NCBI RefSeq assembly: GCF_021869535.1
Contig: NW_026262734.1
Location: 73,842,339 to 73,906,338 of the forward strand
Direction: 5' to 3'
DNA: 64,000 nucleotides
Source of the DNA: Mytilus californianus
Taxonomy: Eukaryota; Mollusca; Bivalvia; Mytilida; Mytilidae
Made by a program: the position numbers and the translations under genes. Shown piece by piece: positions 40,013 to 54,303 of the stretch. The first letter of the stretch is position 1, and the number at the start of each line of letters is the position of its first letter. Below the pieces are notes generated by a model, which had not been told where the DNA came from, ran no database searches, and saw only the letters and a list, made by a program, of their open reading frames with translations.

Positions 40013-42870
40013 GTAGGTAGTATCGAAAAACAAGAAAAAACATGAGTATTGCAGCTAAATGCATATTTCATTCGTTGATTCAAGAGATTGATACAAATGG
40101 TACAAGTTCAACAAAGTATTTCTTTAGATTCGACAATTCAAAGAAAACAAACGAAAACAAAAATATAGCCATAAGTTAACTTCTGCAGAGGAACACATAT
40201 ATATAAATTAATATTTAACCACACAGTACATTTGTATTTATGTATGATTTCATATGTATATTAAGATAAACAATCAAAAGAAAGCAAAATTACAAATAGT
40301 AACTACCAGTAATTTAAAATTTGGCTTCTTTGGTCGCTCGTAATCGGTTGTCCTCAAATATAGTTCCTTTCGTGTTGATGTTTGTAAAATCGTATAGTAT
40401 CATTTTCGTGAGAATCCAATGGCTTATAATTATTAGTTGCATTATTTCTTGATAGTGAAATATGATATAATGTTAATATTTTTCAGGTGGTATTGTCGGA
40501 CTATTTCGTGTCAAATTTGTATGAAAGGCAACTATGTCTGTTTGATATTCAGACATTTCTTTGCGATAGAATAAAATCTCCTAGAAATCCTATGTTAAAA
40601 TAATAAAGTTCTTGCTTCCTTGTGTTTTATTACTTAATTTGATGTCTTCGCTGTTCAGCACAAGTGAACACACGCATTATCATCGTTTCACTGGGAACCA
40701 CAGAGCTGAAACCTAAACTTTTACGTTAGCAGGGACGTAACCCCGTCGAAAATTCTTGTCATTTTGGCAGTGAAAGACATGTAGATTTTTGTAATAATTG
40801 TAAAGTGTTGTTCCCGAAAACACGTTAGCTGCTGATTTACTGAATGGTGCACGAAAATAATGATTGCAAGGTGCAGACAAAGAAATTTTGCAGTCACTTG
40901 ACATTAAAAATACTGTCTTTTATTAAAAAATGATATCCTACATAGCCAACAGTTGTCGTAAAGTTATTAAACGTTCTCTAAGTCTAATAGAAAGTCTTAC
41001 ATCGTGTAATGACTAAACTAAAAGGTCGCCACACATCTTTTCTGATGTACATACAGACCTTCATACTCAGGCCTCATCTCTGTTATGCATTATGATTCTG
41101 GAATATCTTCTTCTCTCTTTTCGTATCAATATTATTTCTTTCTCCTCATCTTATCTTTTTTCTGATTGCTGATTATTCTTTCTTCTTATTTCGTTTGCAA
41201 AGCTTTTAGTCCCATAAATAATACTTTTCAAACATTTTCGAGGTATATAATTACTAAATTTACCAATGCATCAAGGTATTTAACCCTCATAATCCTGTTA
41301 GCTTCAAATTATTGAATGCGAGAAAAGTTGATATATGTATGGAAATTTTGAAATAAACAAAATAATTTAGATAAACCAAGACTTTTATGTTGACGTTCGA
41401 TATATAGTGTTGGTTTCCATCGTGTAATATGACAATACCGTGTAGGTAGTATCGAAAAACAAGAAAAAACATGAGTATTGCAGCTAAATGCATATTTCAT
41501 TCGTTGATTCAAGAGATTGATACAAATGGTACAAGTTCAACAAAGTATTTCTTTAGATTCGACAATTCAAAGAAAACAAACGAAAACAAAAATATAGCCA
41601 TAAGTTAACTTCTGCAGAGGAACACATATATATAAATTAATATTTAACCACACAGTACATTTGTATTTATGTATGATTTCATATGTATATTAAGATAAAC
41701 AATCAAAAGAAAGCAAAATTACAAATAGTAACTACCAGTAATTTAAAATTTGGCTTCTTTGGTCGCTCGTAATCGGTTGTCCTCAAATATAGTTCCTTTC
41801 GTGTTGATGTTTGTAAAATCGTATAGTATCATTTTCGTGAGAATCCAATGGCTTATAATTATTAGTTGCATTATTTCTTGATAGTGAAATATGATATAAT
41901 GTTAATATTTTTCAGGTGGTATTGTCGGACTATTTCGTGTCAAATTTGTATGAAAGGCAACTATGTCTGTTTGATATTCAGACATTTCTTTGCGATAGAA
42001 TAAAATCTCCTAGAAATCCTATGTTAAAATAATAAAGTTCTTGCTTCCTTGTGTTCTATTACTTAATTTGATGTCTTCGCTGTTCAGCACAAGTGAACAC
42101 ACGCATTATCATCGTTTCACTGGGAACCACAGAGCTGAAACCTAAACTTTTACGTTAGCAGGGACGTAACCCCGTCGAAAATTCTTGTCATTTTGGCAGT
42201 GAAAGACATGTAGATTTTTGTAATAATTGTAAAGTGTTGTTCCCGAAAACACGTTAGCTGCTGATTTACTGAATGGTGCACGAAAATAATGATTGCAAGG
42301 TGCAGACAAAGAAATTTTGCAGTCACTTGACATTAAAAATACTGTCTTTTATTAAAAAATGATATCCTACATAGCCAACAGTTGTCGTAAAGTTATTAAA
42401 CGTTCTCTAAGTCTAATAGAAAGTCTTACATCGTGTAATGACTAAACTAAAAGGTCGCCACACATCTTTTCTGATGTACATACAGACCTTCATACTCAGG
42501 CCTCATCTCTGTTATGCATTATGATTCTGGAATATCTTCTTCTCTCTTTTCGTATCAATATTATTTCTTTCTCCTCATCTTATCTTTTTTCTGATTGCTG
42601 ATTATTCTTTCTTCTTATTTCGTTTGCAAAGCTTTTAGTCCCATAAATAATACTTTTCAAACATTTTCGAGGTATATAATTACTAAATTTACCAATGCAT
42701 CAAGGTATTTAACCCTCATAATCCTGTTAGCTTCAAATTATTGAATGCGAGAAAAGTTGATATATGTATGGAAATTTTGAAATAAACAAAATAATTTAGA
42801 TAAACCAAGACTTTTATGTTGACGTTCGATATATAGTGTTGGTTTCCATCGTGTAATATGACAATACCGT
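40013..42870 (+). repeat. Repeat units U29-U30 (1055T)
   Basis: U29 (40013-41441) differs from consensus only by T at 41067 (offset 1055). U30 (41442-42870) has the same variant at 42496 plus a private C for T at 42056 (offset 615). The U30 change breaks a TTTATT motif, an AATAAA on the minus strand. Confidence 0.93.
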
Positions 42871-44300
42871 GTAGGTAGTATCGAAAAACAAGAAAAAACA
42901 TGAGTATTGCAGCTAAATGCATATTTCATTCGTTGATTCAAGAGATTGATACAAATGGTACAAGTTCAACAAAGTATTTCTTTAGATTCGACAATTCAAA
43001 GAAAACAAACGAAAACAAAAATATAGCCATAAGTTAACTTCTGCAGAGGAACACATATATATAAATTAATATTTAACCACACAGTACATTTGTATTTATG
43101 TATGATTTCATATGTATATTAAGATAAACAATCAAAAGAAAGCAAAATTACAAATAGTAACTACCAGTAATTTAAAATTTGGCTTCTTTGGTCGCTCGTA
43201 ATCGGTTGTCCTCAAATATAGTTCCTTTCGTGTTGATGTTTGTAAAATCGTATAGTATCATTTTCGTGAGAATCCAATGGCTTATAATTATTAGTTGCAT
43301 TATTTCTTGATAGTGAAATATGATATAATGTTAATATTTTTCAGGTGGTATTGTCGGACTATTTCGTGTCAAATTTGTATGAAAGGCAACTATGTCTGTT
43401 TGATATTCAGACATTTCTTTGCGATAGAATAAAATCTCCTAGAAATCCTATGTTAAAATAATAAAGTTCTTGCTTCCTTGTGTTTTATTACTTAATTTGA
43501 TGTCTTCGCTGTTCAGCACAAGTGAACACACGCATTATCATCGTTTCACTTGGAACCACAGAGCTGAAACCTAAACTTTTACGTTAGCAGGGACGTAACC
43601 CCGTCGAAAATTCTTGTCATTTTGGCAGTGAAAGACATGTAGATTTTTGTAATAATTGTAAAGTGTTGTTCCCGAAAACACGTTAGCTGCTGATTTACTG
43701 AATGGTGCACGAAAATAATGATTGCAAGGTGCAGACAAAGAAATTTTGCAGTCACTTGACATTAAAAATACTGTCTTTTATTAAAAAATGATATCCTACA
43801 TAGCCAACAGTTGTCGTAAAGTTATTAAACGTTCTCTAAGTCTAATAGAAAGTCTTACATCGTGTAATGACTAAACTAAAAGTTCGCCACACATCTTTTC
43901 TGATGTACATACAGACCTTCATACTCAGGCCTCATCTCTGTTATGCATTATGATTCTGGAATATCTTCTTCTCTCTTTTCGTATCAATATTATTTCTTTC
44001 TCCTCATCTTATCTTTTTTTCTGATTGCTGATTATTCTTTCTTCTTATTTCGTTTGCAAAGCTTTTAGTCCCATAAATAATACTTTTCAAACATTTTCGA
44101 GGTATATAATTACTAAATTTACCAATGCATCAAGGTATTTAACCCTCATAATCCTGTTAGCTTCAAATTATTGAATGCGAGAAAAGTTGATATATGTATG
44201 GAAATTTTGAAATAAACAAAATAATTTAGATAAACCAAGACTTTTATGTTGACGTTCGATATATAGTGTTGGTTTCCATCGTGTAATATGACAATACCGT
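42871..44300 (+). repeat. Repeat unit U31 (681T, 1055T, +1 T)
   Basis: This unit is 1,430 bp long. The T run at 44014-44020 has seven T instead of six. It also carries T at 43551 (offset 681), T at 43883 (offset 1013, private) and T at 43925 (offset 1055). A one-base gain in a homopolymer is a common replication-slippage change and also a common long-read error. Confidence 0.94.
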
Positions 44301-47158
44301 GTAGGTAGTATCGAAAAACAAGAAAAAACATGAGTATTGCAGCTAAATGCATATTTCATTCGTTGATTCAAGAGATTGATACAAATGGTACAAGTTCAAC
44401 AAAGTATTTCTTTAGATTCGACAATTCAAAGAAAACAAACGAAAACAAAAATATAGCCATAAGTTAACTTCTGCAGAGGAACACATATATATAAATTAAT
44501 ATTTAACCACACAGTACATTTGTATTTATGTATGATTTCATATGTATATTAAGATAAACAATCAAAAGAAAGCAAAATTACAAATAGTAACTACCAGTAA
44601 TTTAAAATTTGGCTTCTTTGGTCGCTCGTAATCGGTTGTCCTCAAATATAGTTCCTTTCGTGTTGATGTTTGTAAAATCGTATAGTATCATTTTCGTGAG
44701 AATCCAATGGCTTATAATTATTAGTTGCATTATTTCTTGATAGTGAAATATGATATAATGTTAATATTTTTCAGGTGGTATTGTCGGACTATTTCGTGTC
44801 AAATTTGTATGAAAGGCAACTATGTCTGTTTGATATTCAGACATTTCTTTGCGATAGAATAAAATCTCCTAGAAATCCTATGTTAAAATAATAAAGTTCT
44901 TGCTTCCTTGTGTTTTATTACTTAATTTGATGTCTTCGCTGTTCAGCACAAGTGAACACACGCATTATCATCGTTTCACTTGGAACCACAGAGCTGAAAC
45001 CTAAACTTTTACGTTAGCAGGGACGTAACCCCGTCGAAAATTCTTGTCATTTTGGCAGTGAAAGACATGTAGATTTTTGTAATAATTGTAAAGTGTTGTT
45101 CCCGAAAACACGTTAGCTGCTGATTTACTGAATGGTGCACGAAAATAATGATTGCAAGGTGCAGACAAAGAAATTTTGCAGTCACTTGACATTAAAAATA
45201 CTGTCTTTTATTAAAAAATGATATCCTACATAGCCAACAGTTGTCGTAAAGTTATTAAACGTTCTCTAAGTCTAATAGAAAGTCTTACATCGTGTAATGA
45301 CTAAACTAAAAGGTCGCCACACATCTTTTCTGATGTACATACAGACCTTCATACTCAGGCCTCATCTCTGTTATGCATTATGATTCTGGAATATCTTCTT
45401 CTCTCTTTTCGTATCAATATTATTTCTTTCTCCTCATCTTATCTTTTTTCTGATTGCTGATTATTCTTTCTTCTTATTTCGTTTGCAAAGCTTTTAGTCC
45501 CATAAATAATACTTTTCAAACATTTTCGAGGTATATAATTACTAAATTTACCAATGCATCAAGGTATTTAACCCTCATAATCCTGTTAGCTTCAAATTAT
45601 TGAATGCGAGAAAAGTTGATATATGTATGGAAATTTTGAAATAAACAAAATAATTTAGATAAACCAAGACTTTTATGTTGACGTTCGATATATAGTGTTG
45701 GTTTCCATCGTGTAATATGACAATACCGTGTAGGTAGTATCGAAAAACAAGAAAAAACATGAGTATTGCAGCTAAATGCATATTTCATTCGTTGATTCAA
45801 GAGATTGATACAAATGGTACAAGTTCAACAAAGTATTTCTTTAGATTCGACAATTCAAAGAAAACAAACGAAAACAAAAATATAGCCATAAGTTAACTTC
45901 TGCAGAGGAACACATATATATAAATTAATATTTAACCACACAGTACATTTGTATTTATGTATGATTTCATATGTATATTAAGATAAACAATCAAAAGAAA
46001 GCAAAATTACAAATAGTAACTACCAGTAATTTAAAATTTGGCTTCTTTGGTCGCTCGTAATCGGTTGTCCTCAAATATAGTTCCTTTCGTGTTGATGTTT
46101 GTAAAATCGTATAGTATCATTTTCGTGAGAATCCAATGGCTTATAATTATTAGTTGCATTATTTCTTGATAGTGAAATATGATATAATGTTAATATTTTT
46201 CAGGTGGTATTGTCGGACTATTTCGTGTCAAATTTGTATGAAAGGCAACTATGTCTGTTTGATATTCAGACATTTCTTTGCGATAGAATAAAATCTCCTA
46301 GAAATCCTATGTTAAAATAATAAAGTTCTTGCTTCCTTGTGTTTTATTACTTAATTTGATGTCTTCGCTGTTCAGCACAAGTGAACACACGCATTATCAT
46401 CGTTTCACTTGGAACCACAGAGCTGAAACCTAAACTTTTACGTTAGCAGGGACGTAACCCCGTCGAAAATTCTTGTCATTTTGGCAGTGAAAGACATGTA
46501 GATTTTTGTAATAATTGTAAAGTGTTGTTCCCGAAAACACGTTAGCTGCTGATTTACTGAATGGTGCACGAAAATAATGATTGCAAGGTGCAGACAAAGA
46601 AATTTTGCAGTCACTTGACATTAAAAATACTGTCTTTTATTAAAAAATGATATCCTACATAGCCAACAGTTGTCGTAAAGTTATTAAACGTTCTCTAAGT
46701 CTAATAGAAAGTCTTACATCGTGTAATGACTAAACTAAAAGGTCGCCACACATCTTTTCTGATGTACATACAGACCTTCATACTCAGGCCTCATCTCTGT
46801 TATGCATTATGATTCTGGAATATCTTCTTCTCTCTTTTCGTATCAATATTATTTCTTTCTCCTCATCTTATCTTTTTTCTGATTGCTGATTATTCTTTCT
46901 TCTTATTTCGTTTGCAAAGCTTTTAGTCCCATAAATAATACTTTTCAAACATTTTCGAGGTATATAATTACTAAATTTACCAATGCATCAAGGTATTTAA
47001 CCCTCATAATCCTGTTAGCTTCAAATTATTGAATGCGAGAAAAGTTGATATATGTATGGAAATTTTGAAATAAACAAAATAATTTAGATAAACCAAGACT
47101 TTTATGTTGACGTTCGATATATAGTGTTGGTTTCCATCGTGTAATATGACAATACCGT
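44301..47158 (+). repeat. Repeat units U32-U33 (681T + 1055T)
   Basis: Both units (44301-45729, 45730-47158) carry T at offset 681 (44981, 46410) and T at offset 1055 (45355, 46784). They share this two-site haplotype with U31 and, seven units further on, with U40. Confidence 0.93.
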
Positions 47159-48587
47159 GTAGGTAGTATCGAAAAACAAGAAAAAACATGAGTATTGCAG
47201 CTAAATGCATATTTCATTCGTTGATTCAAGAGATTGATACAAATGGTACAAGTTCAACAAAGTATTTCTTTAGATTCGACAATTCAAAGAAAACAAACGA
47301 AAACAAAAATATAGCCATAAGTTAACTTCTGCAGAGGAACACATATATATAAATTAATATTTAACCACACAGTACATTTGTATTTATGTATGATTTCATA
47401 TGTATATTAAGATAAACAATCAAAAGAAAGCAAAATTACAAATAGTAACTACCAGTAATTTAAAATTTGGCTTCTTTGGTCGCTCGTAATCGGTTGTCCT
47501 CAAATATAGTTCCTTTCGTGTTGATGTTTGTAAAATCGTATAGTATCATTTTCGTGAGAATCCAATGGCTTATAATTATTAGTTGCATTATTTCTTGATA
47601 GTGAAATATGATATAATGTTAATATTTTTCAGGTGGTATTGTCGGACTATTTCGTGTCAAATTTGTATGAAAGGCAACTATGTCTGTTTGATATTCAGAC
47701 ATTTCTTTGCGATAGAATAAAATCTCCTAGAAATCCTATGTTAAAATAATAAAGTTCTTGCTTCCTTGTGTTTTATAACTTAACTTGATGTCTTCGCTGT
47801 TCAGCACAAGTGAACACACGCATTATCATCGTTTCACTGGGAACCACAGAGCTGAAACCTAAACTTTTACGTTAGCAGGGACGTAACCCCGTCGAAAATT
47901 CTTGTCATTTTGGCAGTGAAAGACATGTAGATTTTTGTAATAATTGTAAAGTGTTGTTCCCGAAAACACGTTAGCTGCTGATTTACTGAATGGTGCACGA
48001 AAATAATGATTGCAAGGTGCAGACAAAGAAATTTTGCAGTCACTTGACATTAAAAATACTGTCTTTTATTAAAAAATGATATCCTACATAGCCAACAGTT
48101 GTCGTAAAGTTATTAAACGTTCTCTAAGTCTAATAGAAAGTCTTACATCGTGTAATGACTAAACTAAAAGGTCGCCACACATCTTTTCTGATGTACATAC
48201 AGACCTTCATACGCAGGCCTCATCTCTGTTATGCATTATGATTCTGGAATATCTTCTTCTCTCTTTTCGTATCAATATTATTTCTTTCTCCTCATCTTAT
48301 CTTTTTTCTGATTGCTGATTATTCTTTCTTCTTATTTCGTTTGCAAAGCTTTTAGTCCCATAAATAATACTTTTCAAACATTTTCGAGGTATATAATTAC
48401 TAAATTTACCAATGCATCAAGGTATTTAACCCTCATAATCCTGTTAGCTTCAAATTATTGAATGCGAGAAAAGTTGATATATGTATGGAAATTTTGAAAT
48501 AAACAAAATAATTTAGATAAACCAAGACTTTTATGTTGACGTTCGATATATAGTGTTGGTTTCCATCGTGTAATATGACAATACCGT
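47159..48587 (+). repeat. Repeat unit U34 (619A + 626C)
   Basis: Two private changes seven bases apart: A for T at 47777 (offset 619) and C for T at 47784 (offset 626). It returns to G at offset 1055 and so marks the right end of the U27-U33 block. Confidence 0.93.
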
Positions 48588-50016
48588 GTAGGTAGTATCG
48601 AAAAACAAGAAAAAACATGAGTATTGCAGCTAAATGCATATTTCATTCGTTGATTCAAGAGATTGATACAAATGGTACAAGTTCAACAAAGTATTTCTTT
48701 AGATTCGACAATTCAAAGAAAACAAACGAAAATAAAAATATAGCCATAAGTTAACTTCTGCAGAGGAACACATATATATAAATTAATATTTAACCACACA
48801 GTACATTTGTATTTATGTATGATTTCATATGTATATTAAGATAAACAATCAAAAGAAAGCAAAATTACAAATAGTAACTACCAGTAATTTAAAATTTGGC
48901 TTCTTTGGTCGCTCGTAATCGGTTGTCCTCAAACATAGTTCCTTTCGTGTTGATGTTTGTAAAATCGTATAGTATCATTTTCGTGAGAATCCAATGGCTT
49001 ATAATTATTAGTTGCATTATTTCTTGATAGTGAAATATGATATAATGTTAATATTTTTCAGGTGGTATTGTCGGACTATTTCGTGTCAAATTTGTATGAA
49101 AGGCAACTATGTCTGTTTGATATTCAGACATTTCTTTGCGATAGAATAAAATCTCCTAGAAATCCTATGTTAAAATAATAAAGTTCTTGCTTCCTTGTGT
49201 TTTATTACTTAATTTGATGTCTTCGCTGTTCAGCACAAGTGAACACACGCATTATCATCGTTTCACTGGGAACCACAGAGCTGAAACCTAAACATTTACG
49301 TTAGCAGGGACGTAACCCCGTCGAAAATTCTTGTCATTTTGGCAGTGAAAGACATGTAGATTTTTGTAATAATTGTAAAGTGTTGTTCCCGAAAACACGT
49401 TAGCTGCTGATTTACTGAATGGTGCACGAAAATAATGATTGCAAGGTGCAGACAAAGAAATTTTGCAGTCACTTGACATTAAAAATACTGTCTTTTATTA
49501 AAAAATGATATCCTACATAGCCAACAGTTGACGTAAAGTTATTAAACGTTCTCTAAGTCTAATAGAAAGTCTTACATCGTGTAATGACTAAACTAAAAGG
49601 TCGCCACACATCTTTTCTGATGTACATACAGACCTTCATACGCAGGCCTCATCTCTGTTATGCATTATGATTCTGGAATATCTTCTTCTCTCTTTTCGTA
49701 TCAATATTATTTCTTTCTCCTCATCTTATCTTTTTTCTGATTGCTGATTATTCTTTCTTCTTATTTCGTTTGCAAAGCTTTTAGTCCCATAAATAATACT
49801 TTTCAAACATTTTCGAGGTATATAATTACTAAATTTACCAATGCATCAAGGTATTTAACCCTCATAATCCTGTTAGCTTCAAATTATTGAATGCGAGAAA
49901 AGTTGATATATGTATGGAAATTTTGAAATAAACAAAATAATTTAGATAAACCAAGACTTTTATGTTGACGTTCGATATATAGTGTTGGTTTCCATCGTGT
50001 AATATGACAATACCGT
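48588..50016 (+). repeat. Repeat unit U35 (146T, 347C, 707A, 944A)
   Basis: Variants at 48733 (146T), 48934 (347C), 49294 (707A) and 49531 (944A, private). The first two mark a block that runs through U38. 707A reappears in U38, U39 and U42-U45 but not in U36 or U37. Confidence 0.93.
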
Positions 50017-52874
50017 GTAGGTAGTATCGAAAAACAAGAAAAAACATGAGTATTGCAGCTAAATGCATATTTCATTCGTTGATTCAAGAGATTGATACAA
50101 ATGGTACAAGTTCAACAAAGTATTTCTTTAGATTCGACAATTCAAAGAAAACAAACGAAAATAAAAATATAGCCATAAGTTAACTTCTGCAGAGGAACAC
50201 ATATATATAAATTAATATTTAACCACACAGTACATTTGTATTTATGTATGATTTCATATGTATATTAAGATAAACAATCAAAAGAAAGCAAAATTACAAA
50301 TAGTAACTACCAGTAATTTAAAATTTGGCTTCTTTGGTCGCTCGTAATCGGTTGTCCTCAAACATAGTTCCTTTCGTGTTGATGTTTGTAAAATCGTATA
50401 GTATCATTTTCGTGAGAATCCAATGGCTTATAATTATTAGTTGCATTATTTCTTGATAGTGAAATATGATATAATGTTAATATTTTTCAGGTGGTATTGT
50501 CGGACTATTTCGTGTCAAATTTGTATGAAAGGCAACTATGTCTGTTTGATATTCAGACATTTCTTTGCGATAGAATAAAATCTCCTAGAAATCCTATGTT
50601 AAAATAATAAAGTTCTTGCTTCCTTGTGTTTTATTACTTAATTTGATGTCTTCGCTGTTCAGCACAAGTGAACACACGCATTATCATCGTTTCACTGGGA
50701 ACCACAGAGCTGAAACCTAAACTTTTACGTTAGCAGGGACGTAACCCCGTCGAAAATTCTTGTCATTTTGGCAGTGAAAGACATGTAGATTTTTGTAATA
50801 ATTGTAAAGTGTTGTTCCCGAAAACACGTTAGCTGCTGATTTACTGAATGGTGCACGAAAATAATGATTGCAAGGTGCAGACAAAGAAATTTTGCAGTCA
50901 CTTGACATTAAAAATACTGTCTTTTATTAAAAAATGATATCCAACATAGCCAACAGTTGTCGTAAAGTTATTAAACGTTCTCTAAGTCTAATAGAAAGTC
51001 TTACATCGTGTAATGACTAAACTAAAAGGTCGCCACACATCTTTTCTGATGTACATACAGACCTTCATACGCAGGCCTCATCTCTGTTATGCATTATGAT
51101 TCTGGAATATCTTCTTCTCTCTTTTCGTATCAATATTATTTCTTTCTCCTCATCTTATCTTTTTTCTGATTGCTGATTATTCTTTCTTCTTATTTCGTTT
51201 GCAGAGCTTTTAGTCCCATAAATAATACTTTTCAAACATTTTCGAGGTATATAATTACTAAATTTACCAATGCATCAAGGTATTTAACCCTCATAATCCT
51301 GTTAGCTTCAAATTATTGAATGCGAGAAAAGTTGATATATGTATGGAAATTTTGAAATAAACAAAATAATTTAGATAAACCAAGACTTTTATGTTGACGT
51401 TCGATATATAGTGTTGGTTTCCATCGTGTAATATGACAATACCGTGTAGGTAGTATCGAAAAACAAGAAAAAACATGAGTATTGCAGCTAAATGCATATT
51501 TCATTCGTTGATTCAAGAGATTGATACAAATGGTACAAGTTCAACAAAGTATTTCTTTAGATTCGACAATTCAAAGAAAACAAACGAAAATAAAAATATA
51601 GCCATAAGTTAACTTCTGCAGAGGAACACATATATATAAATTAATATTTAACCACACAGTACATTTGTATTTATGTATGATTTCATATGTATATTAAGAT
51701 AAACAATCAAAAGAAAGCAAAATTACAAATAGTAACTACCAGTAATTTAAAATTTGGCTTCTTTGGTCGCTCGTAATCGGTTGTCCTCAAACATAGTTCC
51801 TTTCGTGTTGATGTTTGTAAAATCGTATAGTATCATTTTCGTGAGAATCCAATGGCTTATAATTATTAGTTGCATTATTTCTTGATAGTGAAATATGATA
51901 TAATGTTAATATTTTTCAGGTGGTATTGTCGGACTATTTCGTGTCAAATTTGTATGAAAGGCAACTATGTCTGTTTGATATTCAGACATTTCTTTGCGAT
52001 AGAATAAAATCTCCTAGAAATCCTATGTTAAAATAATAAAGTTCTTGCTTCCTTGTGTTTTATTACTTAATTTGATGTCTTCGCTGTTCAGCACAAGTGA
52101 ACACACGCATTATCATCGTTTCACTGGGAACCACAGAGCTGAAACCTAAACTTTTACGTTAGCAGGGACGTAACCCCGTCGAAAATTCTTGTCATTTTGG
52201 CAGTGAAAGACATGTAGATTTTTGTAATAATTGTAAAGTGTTGTTCCCGAAAACACGTTAGCTGCTGATTTACTGAATGGTGCACGAAAATAATGATTGC
52301 AAGGTGCAGACAAAGAAATTTTGCAGTCACTTGACATTAAAAATACTGTCTTTTATTAAAAAATGATATCCAACATAGCCAACAGTTGTCGTAAAGTTAT
52401 TAAACGTTCTCTAAGTCTAATAGAAAGTCTTACATCGTGTAATGACTAAACTAAAAGGTCGCCACACATCTTTTCTGATGTACATACAGACCTTCATACG
52501 CAGGCCTCATCTCTGTTATGCATTATGATTCTGGAATATCTTCTTCTCTCTTTTCGTATCAATATTATTTCTTTCTCCTCATCTTATCTTTTTTCTGATT
52601 GCTGATTATTCTTTCTTCTTATTTCGTTTGCAGAGCTTTTAGTCCCATAAATAATACTTTTCAAACATTTTCGAGGTATATAATTACTAAATTTACCAAT
52701 GCATCAAGGTATTTAACCCTCATAATCCTGTTAGCTTCAAATTATTGAATGCGAGAAAAGTTGATATATGTATGGAAATTTTGAAATAAACAAAATAATT
52801 TAGATAAACCAAGACTTTTATGTTGACGTTCGATATATAGTGTTGGTTTCCATCGTGTAATATGACAATACCGT
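50017..52874 (+). repeat. Repeat units U36-U37 (927A + 1188G pair)
   Basis: Both units (50017-51445, 51446-52874) carry 146T, 347C, 927A and 1188G. In U36 these are 50162, 50363, 50943 and 51204. 927A is private to this pair. 1188G destroys the HindIII site and creates a CAG after the pyrimidine-rich tract. Confidence 0.94.
51160..51204 (+). other. Strengthened 3' splice-site-like sequence in U36 (also U37-U39)
   Basis: The A-to-G change at 51204 (offset 1188) turns TTTGCAAAG into TTTGCAGAG. This places a canonical CAG after a long pyrimidine-rich tract. Two CTGAT motifs lie about 28 and 35 bases upstream, a normal branch-point distance. The same base is seen at 52633, 54062 and 55463. Whether any transcript uses it is unknown. 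Confidence 0.3.
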
Positions 52875-54303
52875 GTAGGTAGTATCGAAAAACAAGAAAA
52901 AACATGAGTATTGCAGCTAAATGCATATTTCATTCGTTGATTCAAGAGATTGATACAAATGGTACAAGTTCAACAAAGTATTTCTTTAGATTCGACAATT
53001 CAAAGAAAACAAACGAAAATAAAAATATAGCCATAAGTTAACTTCTGCAGAGGAACACATATATATAAATTAATATTTAACCACACAGTACATTTGTATT
53101 TATGTATGATTTCATATGTATATTAAGATAAACAATCAAAAGAAAGCAAAATTACAAATAGTAACTACCAGTAATTTAAAATTTGGCTTCTTTGGTCGCT
53201 CGTAATCGGTTGTCCTCAAACATAGTTCCTTTCGTGTTGATGTTTGTAAAATCGTATAGTATCATTTTCGTGAGAATCCAATGGCTTATAATTATTAGTT
53301 GCATTATTTCTTGATAGTGAAATATGATATAATGTTAATATTTTTCAGGTGGTATTGTCGGACTATTTCGTGTCAAATTTGTATGAAAGGCAACTATGTC
53401 TGTTTGATATTCAGACATTTCTTTGCGATAGAATAAAATCTCCTAGAAATCCTATGTTAAAATAATAAAGTTCTTGCTTCCTTGTGTTTTATTACTTAAT
53501 TTGATGTCTTCGCTGTTCAGCACAAGTGAACACACGCATTATCATCGTTTCACTGGGAACCACAGAGCTGAAACCTAAACATTTACGTTAGCAGGGACGT
53601 AACCCCGTCGAAAATTCTTGTCATTTTGGCAGTGAAAGACATGTAGATTTTTGTAATAATTGTAAAGTGTTGTTCCCGAAAACACGTTAGCTGCTGATTT
53701 ACTGAATGGTGCACGAAAATAATGATTGCAAGGTGCAGACAAAGAAATTTTGCAGTCACTTGACATTAAAAATACTGTCTTTTATTAAAAAATGATATCC
53801 TACATAGCCAACAGTTGTCGTAAAGTTATTAAACGTTCTCTAAGTCTAATAGAAAGTCTTACATCGTGTAATGACTAAACTAAAAGGTCGCCACACATCT
53901 TTTCTGATGTACATACAGACCTTCATACGCAGGCCTCATCTCTGTTATGCATTATGATTCTGGAATATCTTCTTCTCTCTTTTCGTATCAATATTATTTC
54001 TTTCTCCTCATCTTATCTTTTTTCTGATTGCTGATTATTCTTTCTTCTTATTTCGTTTGCAGAGCTTTTAGTCCCATAAATAATACTTTTCAAACATTTT
54101 CGAGGTATATAATTACTAAATTTACCAATGCATCAAGGTATTTAACCCTCATAATCCTGTTAGCTTCAAATTATTGAATGCGAGAAAAGTTGATATATGT
54201 ATGGAAATTTTGAAATAAACAAAATAATTTAGATAAACCAAGACTTTTATGTTGATGTTCGATATATAGTGTTGGTTTCCATCGTGTAATATGACAATAC
54301 CGT
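52875..54303 (+). repeat. Repeat unit U38 (five variants)
   Basis: Variants at 53020 (146T), 53221 (347C), 53581 (707A), 54062 (1188G) and 54256 (1382T, private allele). It combines the markers of U35 with those of U36-U37. Confidence 0.93.
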
